Positions 1 to 10,026 of a DNA stretch of 64,000 nt are shown here, in pieces. The notes below the pieces were generated by a model. That model did not search any database. It saw nothing but the letters and a program-made list of their open reading frames with translations, and was not told where the DNA came from. Numbering within the stretch: position 1 is the stretch's first letter; every line of letters begins with the position of its first letter. This stretch comes from Diadema setosum (lineage: Eukaryota; Echinodermata; Echinoidea; Diadematoida; Diadematidae). The DNA lies in the NCBI GenBank assembly GCA_033980235.1, contig CM067066.1:27153476-27217475 (forward strand), written 5' to 3'. The position numbers and the translations under genes were made by a program.

Positions 1-423
1 CCTCTTCCATGAGACATATATTAAAATGTTAATAATTTAATATGTAAGTATGCACTGTATTCATCATGTTTATGTTCTATTTGTTGTTGAATTGAAGTCT
101 CTGACTTTAGTTTTCGAAAGATTGTGGATTTAATTGACTGAGAAACTGTGTGTATATCTATGCATGCTATTTTGCTTCATGTCTGGAGTGTTACCTTAGG
201 TAATTGTTTGTGAAGTCAGTGAATGCATCCAGTATATAATTATTTTGGTTTTAAAAAAAGTTGTAATGTTCACCATATGGGGTGCAGAAAGGTAACCCTA
301 TATAGAGACGTGTGCAAATTGTATTGCATCCTATATTGCGGTGACTTTATCACCCCATAGGGTGCAAAATTACAACAATAACAGTATGAACCATAATGGG
401 TGCAGGTATGAGGTGCAGAAGGG

Positions 424-869
424 GAACCCTGTATAGAGGTCCATATTTGCACCTTATAGGGTGTTGAATATAGGGTGCTAAATAAGAACCCCCCAAAATA
501 GAACCCTAAATGGAGCCGCTGGTGTTACAACGATATGAACCAGAAAGGGTGCAAATTTGCAGCTGAATTTTTGTTCACCCTATGGGGTGCAGAAAGGGAA
601 CCCAATGGAGGGGTGCAAATATGCACCATATCTGGTGTTAAATATAGGGTGCTAAATAAGCACCCCCAAAAATAGAACCCTAAATGGAGCCGCTGGTGTT
701 ACAACGATATGAACCCTATTGGGTGCAAAAGGGAACCCAATGGAGGGGTGCAAATATGCACCATATATGGTGTTAAATATAGGGTGCTAAATAAGCACCC
801 CCCAAAATAGAACCCTAAATGGAGCCGCTGGTGTTACAACGATATGCACCCTCTAGGGTGCAAATTAGA
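424..869. repeat. Tandem repeat, about 135-bp unit, roughly three copies
   Basis: A block holding the landmark ggagccgctggtgttacaac recurs at about 513, 686 and 821, so the spacings are 173 and 135 bp. The first copy carries about 38 extra bases. Each unit is rich in short motifs such as gggtgcaaat, agggtgctaaataag and gaaccctaaatgg. Looser copies of gggtgca and aaccctatatagag reach left to about 266. It abuts the decayed antisense LINE on its right. No coding sense is evident. It could be a small satellite or the internal repeat of a non-autonomous transposon. Confidence 0.8.
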
Positions 870-889
870 ACCGTAATTTCTCTGTGTGT

Positions 890-1765
890 ACAATCAGTTA
901 AAACCCCATTATTCATTACATAACTTTGTCTTCCTGAGTATATTACCTTTATCCAATTAATAAAAGAATCTCCAAAGTTAAAGTGCTTAACACTATCAAA
1001 GGCCTTTTCTATATCCAATAATAAGATAACACCAGGAATATCATTAAAATCAGCATATTCAATAATATCTAAAATAAGGTGTATATTATTACCAATAAAT
1101 CTTCCTTTTAAAAAACAGATTGATCTGAATGAATTAAAAATTATGTTATTTTTTTCAAACGAGTAGCTAAACACTTTGCTAAAATTTTATAATCAACCGT
1201 CAATAGTGTTATAGGTCTATAATTCTTAATATATAAAAGATCTTTATCCTTCTTTGGGAGTAAAGTTATTACACCATTTCTTTGAGATAAGACAATAATC
1301 CACTTTGCATGGAATAATTAGAAGAGTTCAACAACATATCACAAATATCAGGCCAAAAAATGTATAAAATTCAACAGGAAGGCCATCATAACCTGGTGTC
1401 TTATTAAGTTTCATAGACTTAATTACATCAAGTTCTTGTTTTGTGAGAGGTTTCTCAAGAGAAGCTTTTTCATCGTCTGTTAATTTTGGGATATCAATAT
1501 TATGCAAAAATACTTCACTTCTGCGGCCAATATCATGTATGGAGCCATCATCTTTACAAGAATGCAGTTTACTATAAAAATCACTTATTCCTTTTAAAAT
1601 AACAGTTTGGTCCACAATTAAATTTCCTTTACTATCATTCAATCTGTTTATACTCTTATTCTGTCATTGCCTATTTTCTACGTTACAAAAAGTTATTTAG
1701 ACTTTTTTCTCCCTCTTCTAACCAACGGACTTTGTTGTTACTGTAAGTCATAAAGTAGCTAATCT
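890..1765 (-). pseudogene. Decayed LINE reverse-transcriptase fragment (L1/Tx1-like)
   Basis: On the minus strand, broken frames reproduce the order of a LINE ORF2: a WLEEGEKS-like segment near 1700, LNKTPGYDGLPVEFY near 1400, KNYRPITLLTVDYKILAK near 1200, FLKGRFIGNN near 1100 and DIEKAFDSV near 1000. The same motifs occur in order in the better LINE at 5.8-8.8 kb (LNKSPGNDGL, NYRPISLLNVDYKIL, FLKGRYIGE, DFEKAFDSV). The frame changes after FYTFF, where a base has been lost from a T-run, and several stop codons follow. The copy is cut off before the YADD motif, where the tandem repeat begins. It is non-functional. Confidence 0.85.
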
Positions 1766-2513
1766 CATTCTTGATGTCTTCTGAAGGCGTAAAGAAAACT
1801 TGAATTGCCTAGAAAACGCATTTTAATAATATTCTCTCCTCCCCCCCCCCCCCCTCTCTCTCTCTCTCTTTGGTACATTCGTGATGTCCCAAACTGTTGT
1901 AGAGTTCTATGAAGAGAGGGCGCCACATGGAATCTTGATGAAATTTCACAACTGTTTTGTCCTGCTGGATGCCTTTTTTCTTTCCTTCTTTCTTTATTAT
2001 TTTCTTTCTTTCTTTGAAACTTTCCCTGATAATGTTCAAGGTCTTTCTTCATGAGAACTGACCAACATATCAAGCACGTTCACGTAAAGTAATGTCCCTT
2101 TTGACTATATTATGTCGGAAAGGCGTCCGACATTACGACGACTATGATAGAATGCTTGTCCGATACGAGCCCGATATAAATTAAAAGCAACGACCAATGC
2201 ATACAAAGCGCCTGCAATCCAACTACTAAGTTGCATTGTGTGATGCAATAACTCTTAATCTATAGGACCTCGCAGAAATATGTTTATTATATTCTCTATA
2301 TTCCACTTTAGGTGGATAATGGGGTTAAAAAACTAAAAACTCGACATTGATTAGGTAAACAAACCCATATCCTGCTATACTGTTTTGACCCGTCATCATT
2401 CTGTGACGGAATCCGTTTTAGCCACAAACCTCAACTTGTGAGTGGAAGTTTAGGACATCATTTACATTAACTTACTGCAAGACAGCAACCGAAGTAACCT
2501 CTATTAGTCTCTT
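1766..2513. other. Non-coding spacer with simple repeats
   Basis: Contains a poly-C/(TC)n run at about 1840-1869 and a TTTC-rich tract at about 1978-2015. Short open frames across it (for example 1765-2073 on the minus strand) are made of this low-complexity sequence. I see no exon, RNA gene or complete transposon end in the rest. Confidence 0.5.
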
Positions 2514-2917
2514 TTAAAGGGATGGTGCAGTATTGGTGGAGATGAGAATTGGGCTTTTAACTTTTTGCGAGATACCAAGAAAACACTTGTGATAATCATA
2601 GTACAGAGCATACCATTTTAAGAAGAATTCAAAGTTCATTTGATGAAAATCGGGTTTGGAATGACTGACAGACACATCCAAAAACAAAGTAAAACAAAGC
2701 GATTGTAATAAAGTGTGGGTCCCACACTTTATTAGAATCGCTCTTTTTTGGATATCTCAGCCATTTCAAAACCAATTTTTATCAAATAAACATCGAATTC
2801 CTCATATATAGAATTACATGCTCTTTCATATAGTACATAAGAGGTTTCTTATTATCTCACCAAAAAATGTTAGAAACCTGAAATTAGTTCTCAACCAAAA
2901 CTGTACGATCCCTTTAA
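2514..2917. mobile_element. TTAA-flanked MITE, copy 1
   Basis: The element is bounded by TTAA at 2514-2517 and 2914-2917, with inverted ends reading TTAAAGGGATGGTgCAG and its complement at the right. The centre holds a palindrome, aaagtgtgggtcccacactt. A second copy at 4233-4622 has the same ends and centre and about the same length. TTAA target duplication with short inverted ends is typical of non-autonomous piggyBac-like elements. The superfamily assignment is inferred from that alone. Confidence 0.8.
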
Positions 2918-3249
2918 AGCCTTTTTAAGAGTTTTAATTTTGATTTGTATACTGCAAGAATCTCTCTCATTAACATCGGTATAAATGATAGTAACTCACT
3001 TATGATCAATCCAGCTGGTCGATACTAGCGAGAAGATAATTTACATAAGCAATCATTTTCTCCTTGAAGAGTATGTTTGATAATTTAAATCATATTCCAC
3101 TTACAAGGAAATATTTTATACATAATAATTAAAAAATACATCATACAAATAAAATATAAAATCCTTGACTCCGAATCAAATCAAAATCTTCATCTATCAA
3201 TAATTCTTACTACTTGTTTGTTTCTTTGTTCATTTCCATGTGAGAAGAT

Positions 3250-3575
3250 GGCTGGATAGCCCATATTATTCAGCTAATTATGCTAAGGTGGTCTTCCATG
3301 GGGTCCAGATGAATGTGCGGTGGGATCACTTCACCGGGTTAAACACCCTGCTCTTTGCGATGAATGAATGAAGCGGATCTTTTACGTGCATAAGTCGTGA
3401 CTCTCTCATACACGGGACGTCCATTTTATGTCCTATCCGAGGGACAGAGTGTTTTGCCTCTTGCTAGAGGGGGTGGTATGATTACACACAACATTGCTCA
3501 GTCCAGACTCGGGTTGGAACCCGGGCCCTTAGGATCGTAAGGCAGACGCGCTACCGGCTGAGCTAACTCACCGCC
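3250..3575 (-). mobile_element. tRNA-derived SINE
   Basis: Read on the minus strand, the head looks like a tRNA gene: box A-like TTAGCTCAGCCGGTAGCGCG (about 3549-3568), then TCTGCCTTACGATCC, then box B-like GGGTTCCAACCC (3511-3522). A tRNA-unrelated body of about 250 bp follows down to about 3250. It contains stretches like cacgggacgtccattttatg that belong to no tRNA. The promoter head plus long body fits a SINE rather than a functional tRNA gene, and the 3' half of the cloverleaf is not followed by a normal acceptor stem. The 3' limit is approximate. Confidence 0.75.
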
Positions 3576-3723
3576 ATTAACTGTTAACATAATTATAATT
3601 GTCTTCCACTTCAAATCAAACCCCAATCCCACCGAGGTCATGGCCGACACCCACGAGTTATACAGCCCACGAGTTCGACATTGACCAAAAAAGAGGTCCA
3701 TGAGTCATACCAACGAACAGTAC

Positions 3724-4092
3724 TTAAAGGGGAAGGCTAGTAACTGATCAGTGGGAATAAGTGGAAATGCTGGGAGATGATTGTTCCAATCCTTATGGGA
3801 TTCATTCAAGAGTTCATTGTATATCATTCTATTGTTGTGTGAAAATGATTTGCTTCAGAACGGTCTCATAATCAAGTAATGTGCAGATTAATGCTCCATC
3901 ACTGACCAGGGACGCTAACCTGGAAGCATTAAACTGCACATTACTTGAATATGAGACCATTCTGAAGCAAATCATTTTCACACAACAATAGATATACAAT
4001 GAACTCTTGAATGAATCCCATAAGGATTGGAACAATCACCTCCCAGCATTTCCACTGATTCCCACTGATCAGTTACTAGCCTTCCCCTTTAA
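3724..4092. mobile_element. Foldback MITE, nearly perfect 170-bp arms
   Basis: TTAA at 3724-3727 and 4089-4092 bound a 369-bp inverted repeat. The left arm (to about 3893) and right arm (from about 3920) are nearly exact complements around a short loop with gaccagggacgctaacctgg. The outer ends TTAAAGGGGAAGG and CCTTCCCCTTTAA resemble those of the two neighbouring TTAA-flanked MITEs. It would form a very stable hairpin as RNA or single-stranded DNA. No coding sense. Confidence 0.85.
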
Positions 4093-4232
4093 GCTGAGTT
4101 ACGGAGATATCATTAGTAGTAACAATTAAGACGCTTTCTGAAATTTTTTATTACCATTCGTTATTCCTCGCAATCTGTTTTTTTTTTTTCAATTTCCATT
4201 CTGCAGTGTAGCGTAATCACCAGTGCTCTATA

Positions 4233-4622
4233 TTAAAGGGATGGTACAGTTTTGGTAGAGATGAGAATTGGGCTTTTAACTTTTTGCGAGATACCAAGAA
4301 AACGTTTATGATAAAGTACAGAGCATACCATCTTAAGAGGAATTCAAAGTTTATTTGATAAAAATCGGGTTTGGAATGACTGAAACATCCAAAAACACAG
4401 TAAAACAAAGCGATCGTAATACAGTGTGGGTCCCACACTTTATTAGAATCGCTCTTTTTTGGATATCTCAGCCATTTCAAAACCAATTTTCATCAAATAA
4501 ACGTTGAATTTTTCATAGAATTACATGATCTTTCATATTTCATAAGAGGTTTCTCATTATTTCACCAAAAAATGTTAGAAACCTGAAATTAGGTCTCAAC
4601 CAAAACTGTACAATCCCTTTAA
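4233..4622. mobile_element. TTAA-flanked MITE, copy 2
   Basis: Bounded by TTAA at 4233-4236 and 4619-4622, with inverted ends TTAAAGGGATGGTACAG and CTGTACAATCCCTTTAA. The interior matches copy 1 at 2514-2917 nearly base for base (agatgagaattgggctttt, the tgtgggtcccaca palindrome, gctcttttttggatatctca). Both copies lie in the same orientation. Confidence 0.82.
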
Positions 4623-5115
4623 AAGGGCCTATTATCATATTTCTTCTTTCTCATCCTTATGTTCTCATTTTTATTCTTTTGCATACATCGAAAAATATTC
4701 ATCCACGTTTGAGTGGTAATGACGACTTCATTACTAGTTCAAATGCCCAAGATATAACCATGTCACTATCATGTTGTGGCCTTGCGTTGATCATTTCTCA
4801 AATAGGAAATAGCAAAAACAAACAAACAACACCCCATAATATTTGCATTTTTACTTTTATTTTTCATCTTACGACAGCAAAAATGTTAAATATGACTGAA
4901 AAGCCTAACTTGTATCTTACATGGTTTCCAGTAGGTCACATAATATTTCTGTGGACACTGTTCAAAACATCATCAATCACGTTTGTTGTTAAATTTGATC
5001 CAAACGGAACATTCTTGATTGACGGTATAGCAGATCATTGATCTTTCTACAGGGGCGGATCCAGGAATTATTCCGTAAAGGGGAGGCGTCTGTACAAAGG
5101 GGGCATTCATATTCA
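4623..5115. other. Non-coding spacer with possible DNA-transposon end
   Basis: A 120-codon frame (4679-5041, +) has no recognisable motif, and I do not regard it as a gene. At 5050-5066 the string caggggcggatccagg resembles a common hAT-type transposon terminus, but I could not find a partner end nearby. Nothing else stands out. Confidence 0.4.
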
Positions 5116-5276
5116 ATAGACTGCCTCGTAAACATTTATGTTAAATAATAAAAGCTCATATACGTTTCTGATTTCATACCGACTGTACTTGTACAAAATA
5201 TTTTGTACAAGTAGTTTCATAAAACTCAGTCATGCGCTTTTATCATTTAAGATAATGTTTGCGAGGCAGTCTATGC
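5116..5276. mobile_element. Small foldback element
   Basis: The outer arms atagactgcctcgtaaacat and its near-complement ending gcgaggcagtctat enclose inner arms around gtacttgtacaaaatatttt. The whole 160 bp can fold into one long hairpin. It lies just upstream of the LINE. The repeat family is not identified. Confidence 0.65.
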
Positions 5277-5546
5277 ATGAATGCATAGCCTATACAGGAT
5301 ATTCGCAGATCTAAAACAAAAAGAAAAGAAAAGAAGTGGATGAAGATGAATAAACAAACAAACCCAAAACAGCTGTTCTTTCTAGAGTGATAATATTCTG
5401 GACGTTAGTGACAATGTTTTATTTTGGTGATAATAACATTGTTGATAACGTGTCTTTGTCATAGACCAGAAAACATGGATTTTTTTTTTCTTGGGGGGGG
5501 GGGATACTCTAAAAAATGTGTCAATAGGAAAATATAAAAGCAATAG

Positions 5547-5817
5547 GTAGATCGATCTATTACTCATATCCAAAATCCAACAAAAAAGCAATTTACATAT
5601 AGACAGAAAGTACCATTTATGCAAAGTCGATTGGATTATTGGTTAATTTCAGAAGATTTAGTAGACTTTGTGGTTAAATGTGAAATTATGTCTTCAATTG
5701 CTCCGGACCATTCCGCAATAGGGTTAGGGTTTTTGGATATCCGGGAAAATCAAATAAGAAATAGGAGTTCTTATTGGAAATTTAATAACAGTTTATGTAA
5801 TGATATGGTTTATGTTC
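5547..5817 (+). pseudogene. LINE apurinic-type endonuclease, C-terminal remnant
   Basis: The frame encodes the tail of an exonuclease-endonuclease-phosphatase domain: HIQNPTKKQFTYRQK, then QSRLDYWLISEDL, then SSIAPDHSAIGLG, which carries the conserved SDH-like (here PDH) catalytic histidine motif. The N-terminal two thirds are missing. Near 5815-5825 the sense passes into the reverse-transcriptase frame, which lies one base over, so a single indel separates the two domains. The enzyme cannot be made from this copy. Confidence 0.8.
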
Positions 5818-8772
5818 AGCAAAATAATGAAGGAAGAAATTTTGAAATTAAAGAGAGATTTACAGGAAGAGATTCAGGATAAAAGAGTACTTTGGGATTT
5901 TTTGAAATGGAAAATTCGTCAATTTACACAAACGTACTCTAAGAAAATGTCTAAAAATAGAAAGGAAAGTAGAGAAAAATTGGAAAGAGAGGTAGCAGAG
6001 TTGGAGGATAGTTTGATTTCTCAGCCAAATCAAGAAGTATGTAAGAGACTTGAAGAAAAGAAAAGGGAATTACAGGTTAGTTATGATTATGATAAGGAAG
6101 GAGTTAAGATTCGCTCCCGCGCCTCTTGGTATGAAGGAGGAGAAAGAGATGTGAGATATTTTACGCAATTAATGGAGTCAAATAGAAGAAAAACTAATAT
6201 ACAAAAATTGATTAATGAAAAGGGTGATATCATTTATGATGAAACTGGTATAATTAATGAAATTAAGGATTTTTATAGTAGATTGTATGCTAAATCAGAT
6301 GTAGTTTTGAATTCAGATCATGTGTTTTTTTCTGAGGACTTGCCCAGGTTATCTGAGGAGTCCAAAGATTATTGTGAAGGGTTAATAGTAGAAAGGGAGT
6401 GTATACAGGTGTTGGAAAAAATGAAACTGAATAAATCACCAGGGAATGATGGGTTAACGGTTGAATTTTATAGAATATTTTGGCCGGTTATCGGACAATT
6501 GGTAGTAGAAGCTTTAAATGAAGCGAATCATAATGGGGAACTATCGGCTTCCCAAAGACAAGCAATGATTATTTTAATTGCAAAAGAAGGTAAAGATGTT
6601 TTGCAGATTAAGAATTATAGACCTATTTCTTTATTAAATGTGGATTATAAAATTCTTTCTAAAGTTTTAACAATGAGAATTACAGAGGTTTTAGAGGAAA
6701 TTATAATGGAAGATCAATTGGGGTTTTTGAAAGGTAGATATATAGGGGAAGCAATACGTATTATTGATGACATGATTTTCCATACTTCCCACTTTAAGTT
6801 ACCAGGCTATTTGGTTGCAATTGATTTCGAAAAAGCTTTTGATTCCGTTGCTCACAGTTTTTTACAACAGGCCTTGTTATATTTTGGTTTTGGACCTGTA
6901 TTCCGAAAATGGATTTCTACTCTTTATAATAATGCTCTTAGCTGTGTTTTTAACGGGGGTAAGTCGACAGGGTATTTTAAGATAGAAAAGGGGGTTCGAC
7001 AAGGGGATCCACTGTCACCCTATCTGTTTATTTTATGTATAGAAGTGTTAGCGCATTCGATAAGAAAAGACAAGGAGATTTCAGGGTTATGTTTTGGAGG
7101 GAATGAAGTTAGACAAGTGCTTTATGCGGATGATATTACATTTTTGGTACAAGATCTTGAGTCAATCAAGAGGATCGAATTTATTTTTGATTGTTTTCAA
7201 CGGGTCTCTGGACTTAAACTTAATAAAGATAAGATAAAAGTGTTGGAATTGGGAAGTAGTAAAGATAGTGCTTATGATTTTTCTTTTGGACAAAAAGTGA
7301 CGGAGTTAAAGATTTTAGGGGTATATTTTACTTTGGATCCAGAGGTGAAAGAAAAATTGAATTATAAAGAAATACTTAGTAAAATAAAGAAATTATTAAT
7401 ATGGTGGAAACAACGAGATTTGACATTAGTTGGTAAAATTCACTTATGGAAGACTTTTATTTATTCTAAATTGATATATGTGGGGTCTTTAACTCCTTTG
7501 CCAGAATGGGTATATAAAGAACTGGATTTGGTTGTTTGGGAATTTATTTGGCAAGGGAAACCAAAAATTAAAAAAACTGTGTTGGTATTAGATTATGAAC
7601 GAGGGGGAGTAAAATTTATGCATTTTTCATCATTAATAGACGCTCAAAGAGTAATGTGGGTTAAAATGTTATTTTATGGTAAACAAGAAATGAAATGGAA
7701 ACAATATTTTCAGTTTGTTACTAAACATATTGGAGGTAAATTTATATTTTGTTGTAACTATTTTATTTATCTTTTGAATTTGTCTATACCGGAATTTTAC
7801 AGGGATCTGTTGAAAACATGGGTGAAAACAAGGGATTTCAGAGGTAATTATAATCAAATAAGGAAGGAAGTTTTGTTTAATAATAAAATGATTCGCATTG
7901 AGGGAAAATGCAGTTTTGATGAAAAATTGTTTTTGAAAAAATGTTTTAGATTGGAACATATAATGGATAGGAATGGTAAATTATTTTCGGTTGAATATTT
8001 TTATAATAAAGGATTTAATTATTTGAATATTCTGAGTATTCAAAAGATATATGATGCGCTTCCGGTTGGTTGGAAAAGGAATACAGAGAACACAGAGATA
8101 GAGAAGAATACAAATGTAGATGAAATGACTTTTATAAGAAACGGGAAGGAAATTCCTCTGGAAAAGATTACCTCTAAGGACATTTATGTTGAATTAGTGA
8201 AGAAAGTAAGTGATGATTCTTCGGTGATAGAAAAAATGAGAAATTTATATTTTTGTGATTTTTCTAATAGAGATATAAAATGTATTTTTAGTAGGATAAG
8301 AAGTAGCACTTTGAGTTCTGCTTTGAGGGATTTCCAATATAGATTATTGCATGGAATAGTATACACAAATCATCAATTATTTCAGTTTAAGTTCGTAAAT
8401 GATAATTTATGTTCTTTTTGTCAAAATGAGGAAGAGACGTATAAACATATATTTTATACATGTGATTTTGCTAGGAAAGTTTGGGGAAAATGTAGTACTT
8501 TCTTTGAATATGTGGATCTGCAACAGTTGAGTTGGGAAGAGATCTTTTTTGGTATAGAGCTACCAGATAAAGGAAAAGCTCAGTTAGTTAACCATGTTAT
8601 AATTTTGGTGAAGAAATTGCTTTTTTTAGGAAGGAAAAATAAGACACCCCCAACGGAATATTTCATTAAAAAGTCTATAGAGCAGGATAGGTTAGAAGAA
8701 GAAAAATTAGCAGTTATACGTAATACGTTGTCAATACATTTACAAAAGTGGGAAAACTGGAAAAAGAATTGA
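5800..8772 (+). CDS. LINE ORF2-type reverse transcriptase (endonuclease missing)
   Basis: 990 codons without a stop. In order: a basic, coiled-coil-prone linker (about residues 1-110); NYRPISLLNVDYKIL; FLKGRYIGEA; motif A AIDFEKAFDSV; motif B GVRQGDPLSPYLFIL; motif C LYADD at about residues 441-445; the thumb region; and a C-terminal zinc-knuckle-like CSFC...H...C motif at about residues 871-888, followed by VWGKC. The aspartates needed for polymerisation are present. The enzyme copies LINE RNA into DNA at a nicked target. The length of the open frame suggests a fairly recent insertion, although the copy is 5'-truncated and separated from its endonuclease by a frameshift. The first in-frame ATG is used here, but the native protein would start far upstream. 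Confidence 0.88.
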   Translation: MIWFMFSKIMKEEILKLKRDLQEEIQDKRVLWDFLKWKIRQFTQTYSKKMSKNRKESREKLEREVAELEDSLISQPNQEVCKRLEEKKRELQVSYDYDKEGVKIRSRASWYEGGERDVRYFTQLMESNRRKTNIQKLINEKGDIIYDETGIINEIKDFYSRLYAKSDVVLNSDHVFFSEDLPRLSEESKDYCEGLIVERECIQVLEKMKLNKSPGNDGLTVEFYRIFWPVIGQLVVEALNEANHNGELSASQRQAMIILIAKEGKDVLQIKNYRPISLLNVDYKILSKVLTMRITEVLEEIIMEDQLGFLKGRYIGEAIRIIDDMIFHTSHFKLPGYLVAIDFEKAFDSVAHSFLQQALLYFGFGPVFRKWISTLYNNALSCVFNGGKSTGYFKIEKGVRQGDPLSPYLFILCIEVLAHSIRKDKEISGLCFGGNEVRQVLYADDITFLVQDLESIKRIEFIFDCFQRVSGLKLNKDKIKVLELGSSKDSAYDFSFGQKVTELKILGVYFTLDPEVKEKLNYKEILSKIKKLLIWWKQRDLTLVGKIHLWKTFIYSKLIYVGSLTPLPEWVYKELDLVVWEFIWQGKPKIKKTVLVLDYERGGVKFMHFSSLIDAQRVMWVKMLFYGKQEMKWKQYFQFVTKHIGGKFIFCCNYFIYLLNLSIPEFYRDLLKTWVKTRDFRGNYNQIRKEVLFNNKMIRIEGKCSFDEKLFLKKCFRLEHIMDRNGKLFSVEYFYNKGFNYLNILSIQKIYDALPVGWKRNTENTEIEKNTNVDEMTFIRNGKEIPLEKITSKDIYVELVKKVSDDSSVIEKMRNLYFCDFSNRDIKCIFSRIRSSTLSSALRDFQYRLLHGIVYTNHQLFQFKFVNDNLCSFCQNEEETYKHIFYTCDFARKVWGKCSTFFEYVDLQQLSWEEIFFGIELPDKGKAQLVNHVIILVKKLLFLGRKNKTPPTEYFIKKSIEQDRLEEEKLAVIRNTLSIHLQKWENWKKN

Positions 8773-9396
8773 GAATTTGCTTTACGTTTATTTAACAGAG
8801 TATGGTCTGCCGCACATCCACCAGGAAATGCATTTTCCACGCACTCGTATTAAGTGTTATAATGTAAGTCAGGACACACAGGTTTCAGTTGCTTTTGAGG
8901 TTTAGTTGTGATGGGGGTTCTGGAAGGGGGAGGGGGGATGGGGTGGGGTAGTAAGAGGGAGAATGGACGGGGGTATTGAGTAGGGGGGTGGCGAGGGGGG
9001 TTGTTTTTGTTTTGTTTTTTTCACAAAAAACTTCAATCAATGGATATTGATAATTTAGGCTGGATTGTATGAAAGCTGAAAAGAAATATTTTTGGGGTAA
9101 TTGATTCAGTTAATAGAAATTACTATGTAATGAAAGAAAAAATTGTTAAGAGATTGATAGAATTAGTAATGTAAAACTAGAAAAGAAGAGATGTTTATAT
9201 GGATTGTATATATTGATTGTGAAAAAATGTACCAGAGTGTATCAAAACATGTTAAACCGATGTAAAGTTTTGGTATCAGTGTTGCATCCAAGGTTGAAAA
9301 GGACTATAAAATTGGTCCGGAGATTTTTTGTATCAATTTATTTGTATATTATGTTTTCATTGATGAAGAATAAAATATTCTTTAAAACAAAAAAAT

Positions 9397-9404
9397 ATCG
9401 ATTT

Positions 9405-9457
<53 letters not shown>

Positions 9458-9760
9458 TAGACAGGTATTTGTAGATATGGGTAGATAAGTATAGATAGAC
9501 AGACGGATAGATGGATAAATAGATGGGTAGATACGTAGATAGGCATTGTAGTAGATGGGTAGACAGACATGTATTACTCAGTAATGCTGAATGGAAAGAT
9601 AGATGAATATAGATGAATCCCGGAGATGAATGGAAAGCGGGACAGAGGAGAATGATGTTTAGGTTATAAACTGATTTGTGAGATGGATGGATCAAAATTG
9701 AAGGGATTAAAGGGATGAAGAGAAAAAGCGAGAGAAAGGTGGGAGGACGAGGATTTATAG
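9397..9760. repeat. Simple repeats: (GA)n followed by degenerate GATA/GATG
   Basis: An almost pure GA run at about 9405-9453 follows the LINE 3' end and passes into imperfect tagatag/gatagatg repeats up to about 9700. A 150-codon minus-strand frame here (9357-9809) consists of serine-, leucine- and tyrosine-rich translation of these repeats and is not a gene. Confidence 0.85.
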
Positions 9761-9889
9761 TGCATGATCCTGAATGAACTTCGGACCAATCAGGGAAGTG
9801 GACCAACACTGGTTGATCAACACTGGTTCAAGACCGCGGTTCCGATGACAGGTACTACATGTACCACCGACCCACGCCATAGCATGAGC

Positions 9890-10026
9890 CACGCAAGCTC
9901 GGTGCAGTGCAGGACACTCGATCGATGGTGTGGGGCCCTCGCCCGCCCGCGCCGCCCGGGCAGGGGGCGGGCAGGTTGGGCACTGCCCATGCCAGCCGCG
10001 CTGGAAGCCGAATGTAGTTGAAGGAA
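9890..10026 (+). promoter_or_regulatory. GC-rich segment upstream of USB1
   Basis: The segment just before the USB1 start codon is the most GC- and CpG-rich in the region (for example gcccgcccgcgccgcccggg near 9940-9960), against AT-rich surroundings. This fits a CpG-type housekeeping promoter and 5' UTR. There is no clear TATA box. The transcription start is not determined. Confidence 0.45.

Larger units (their letters stand above)
5547..9396 (+). mobile_element. 5'-truncated LINE retrotransposon (L1/Tx1-like)
   Basis: The copy starts inside the endonuclease domain: that frame is open only from about 5547, with stop codons and a poly-G tract just upstream. It continues through a long reverse-transcriptase frame (5800-8772) and a 3' UTR of about 620 bp containing G-rich sequence near 8915-9000. 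The 3' end is placed at the AATAAA near 9370 and the A-rich run at about 9385-9396, after which a (GA)n repeat begins. 5' truncation with an A-rich 3' end is the signature of target-primed reverse transcription. The clade is judged from motif style only. Confidence 0.85.

Noticed and set aside
3504..3575. Possible tRNA gene on the minus strand
   Set aside because: Box A and B are present, but the cloverleaf does not close and a long unrelated body follows, so it is a SINE head.
4679..5041. 120-codon plus-strand open frame
   Set aside because: No recognisable domain. It lies between mobile elements and is best read as chance.
9357..9809. 150-codon minus-strand open frame
   Set aside because: It is the translation of (GA)n and GATA-type simple repeats, with runs of Ser/Leu and Tyr/Leu.
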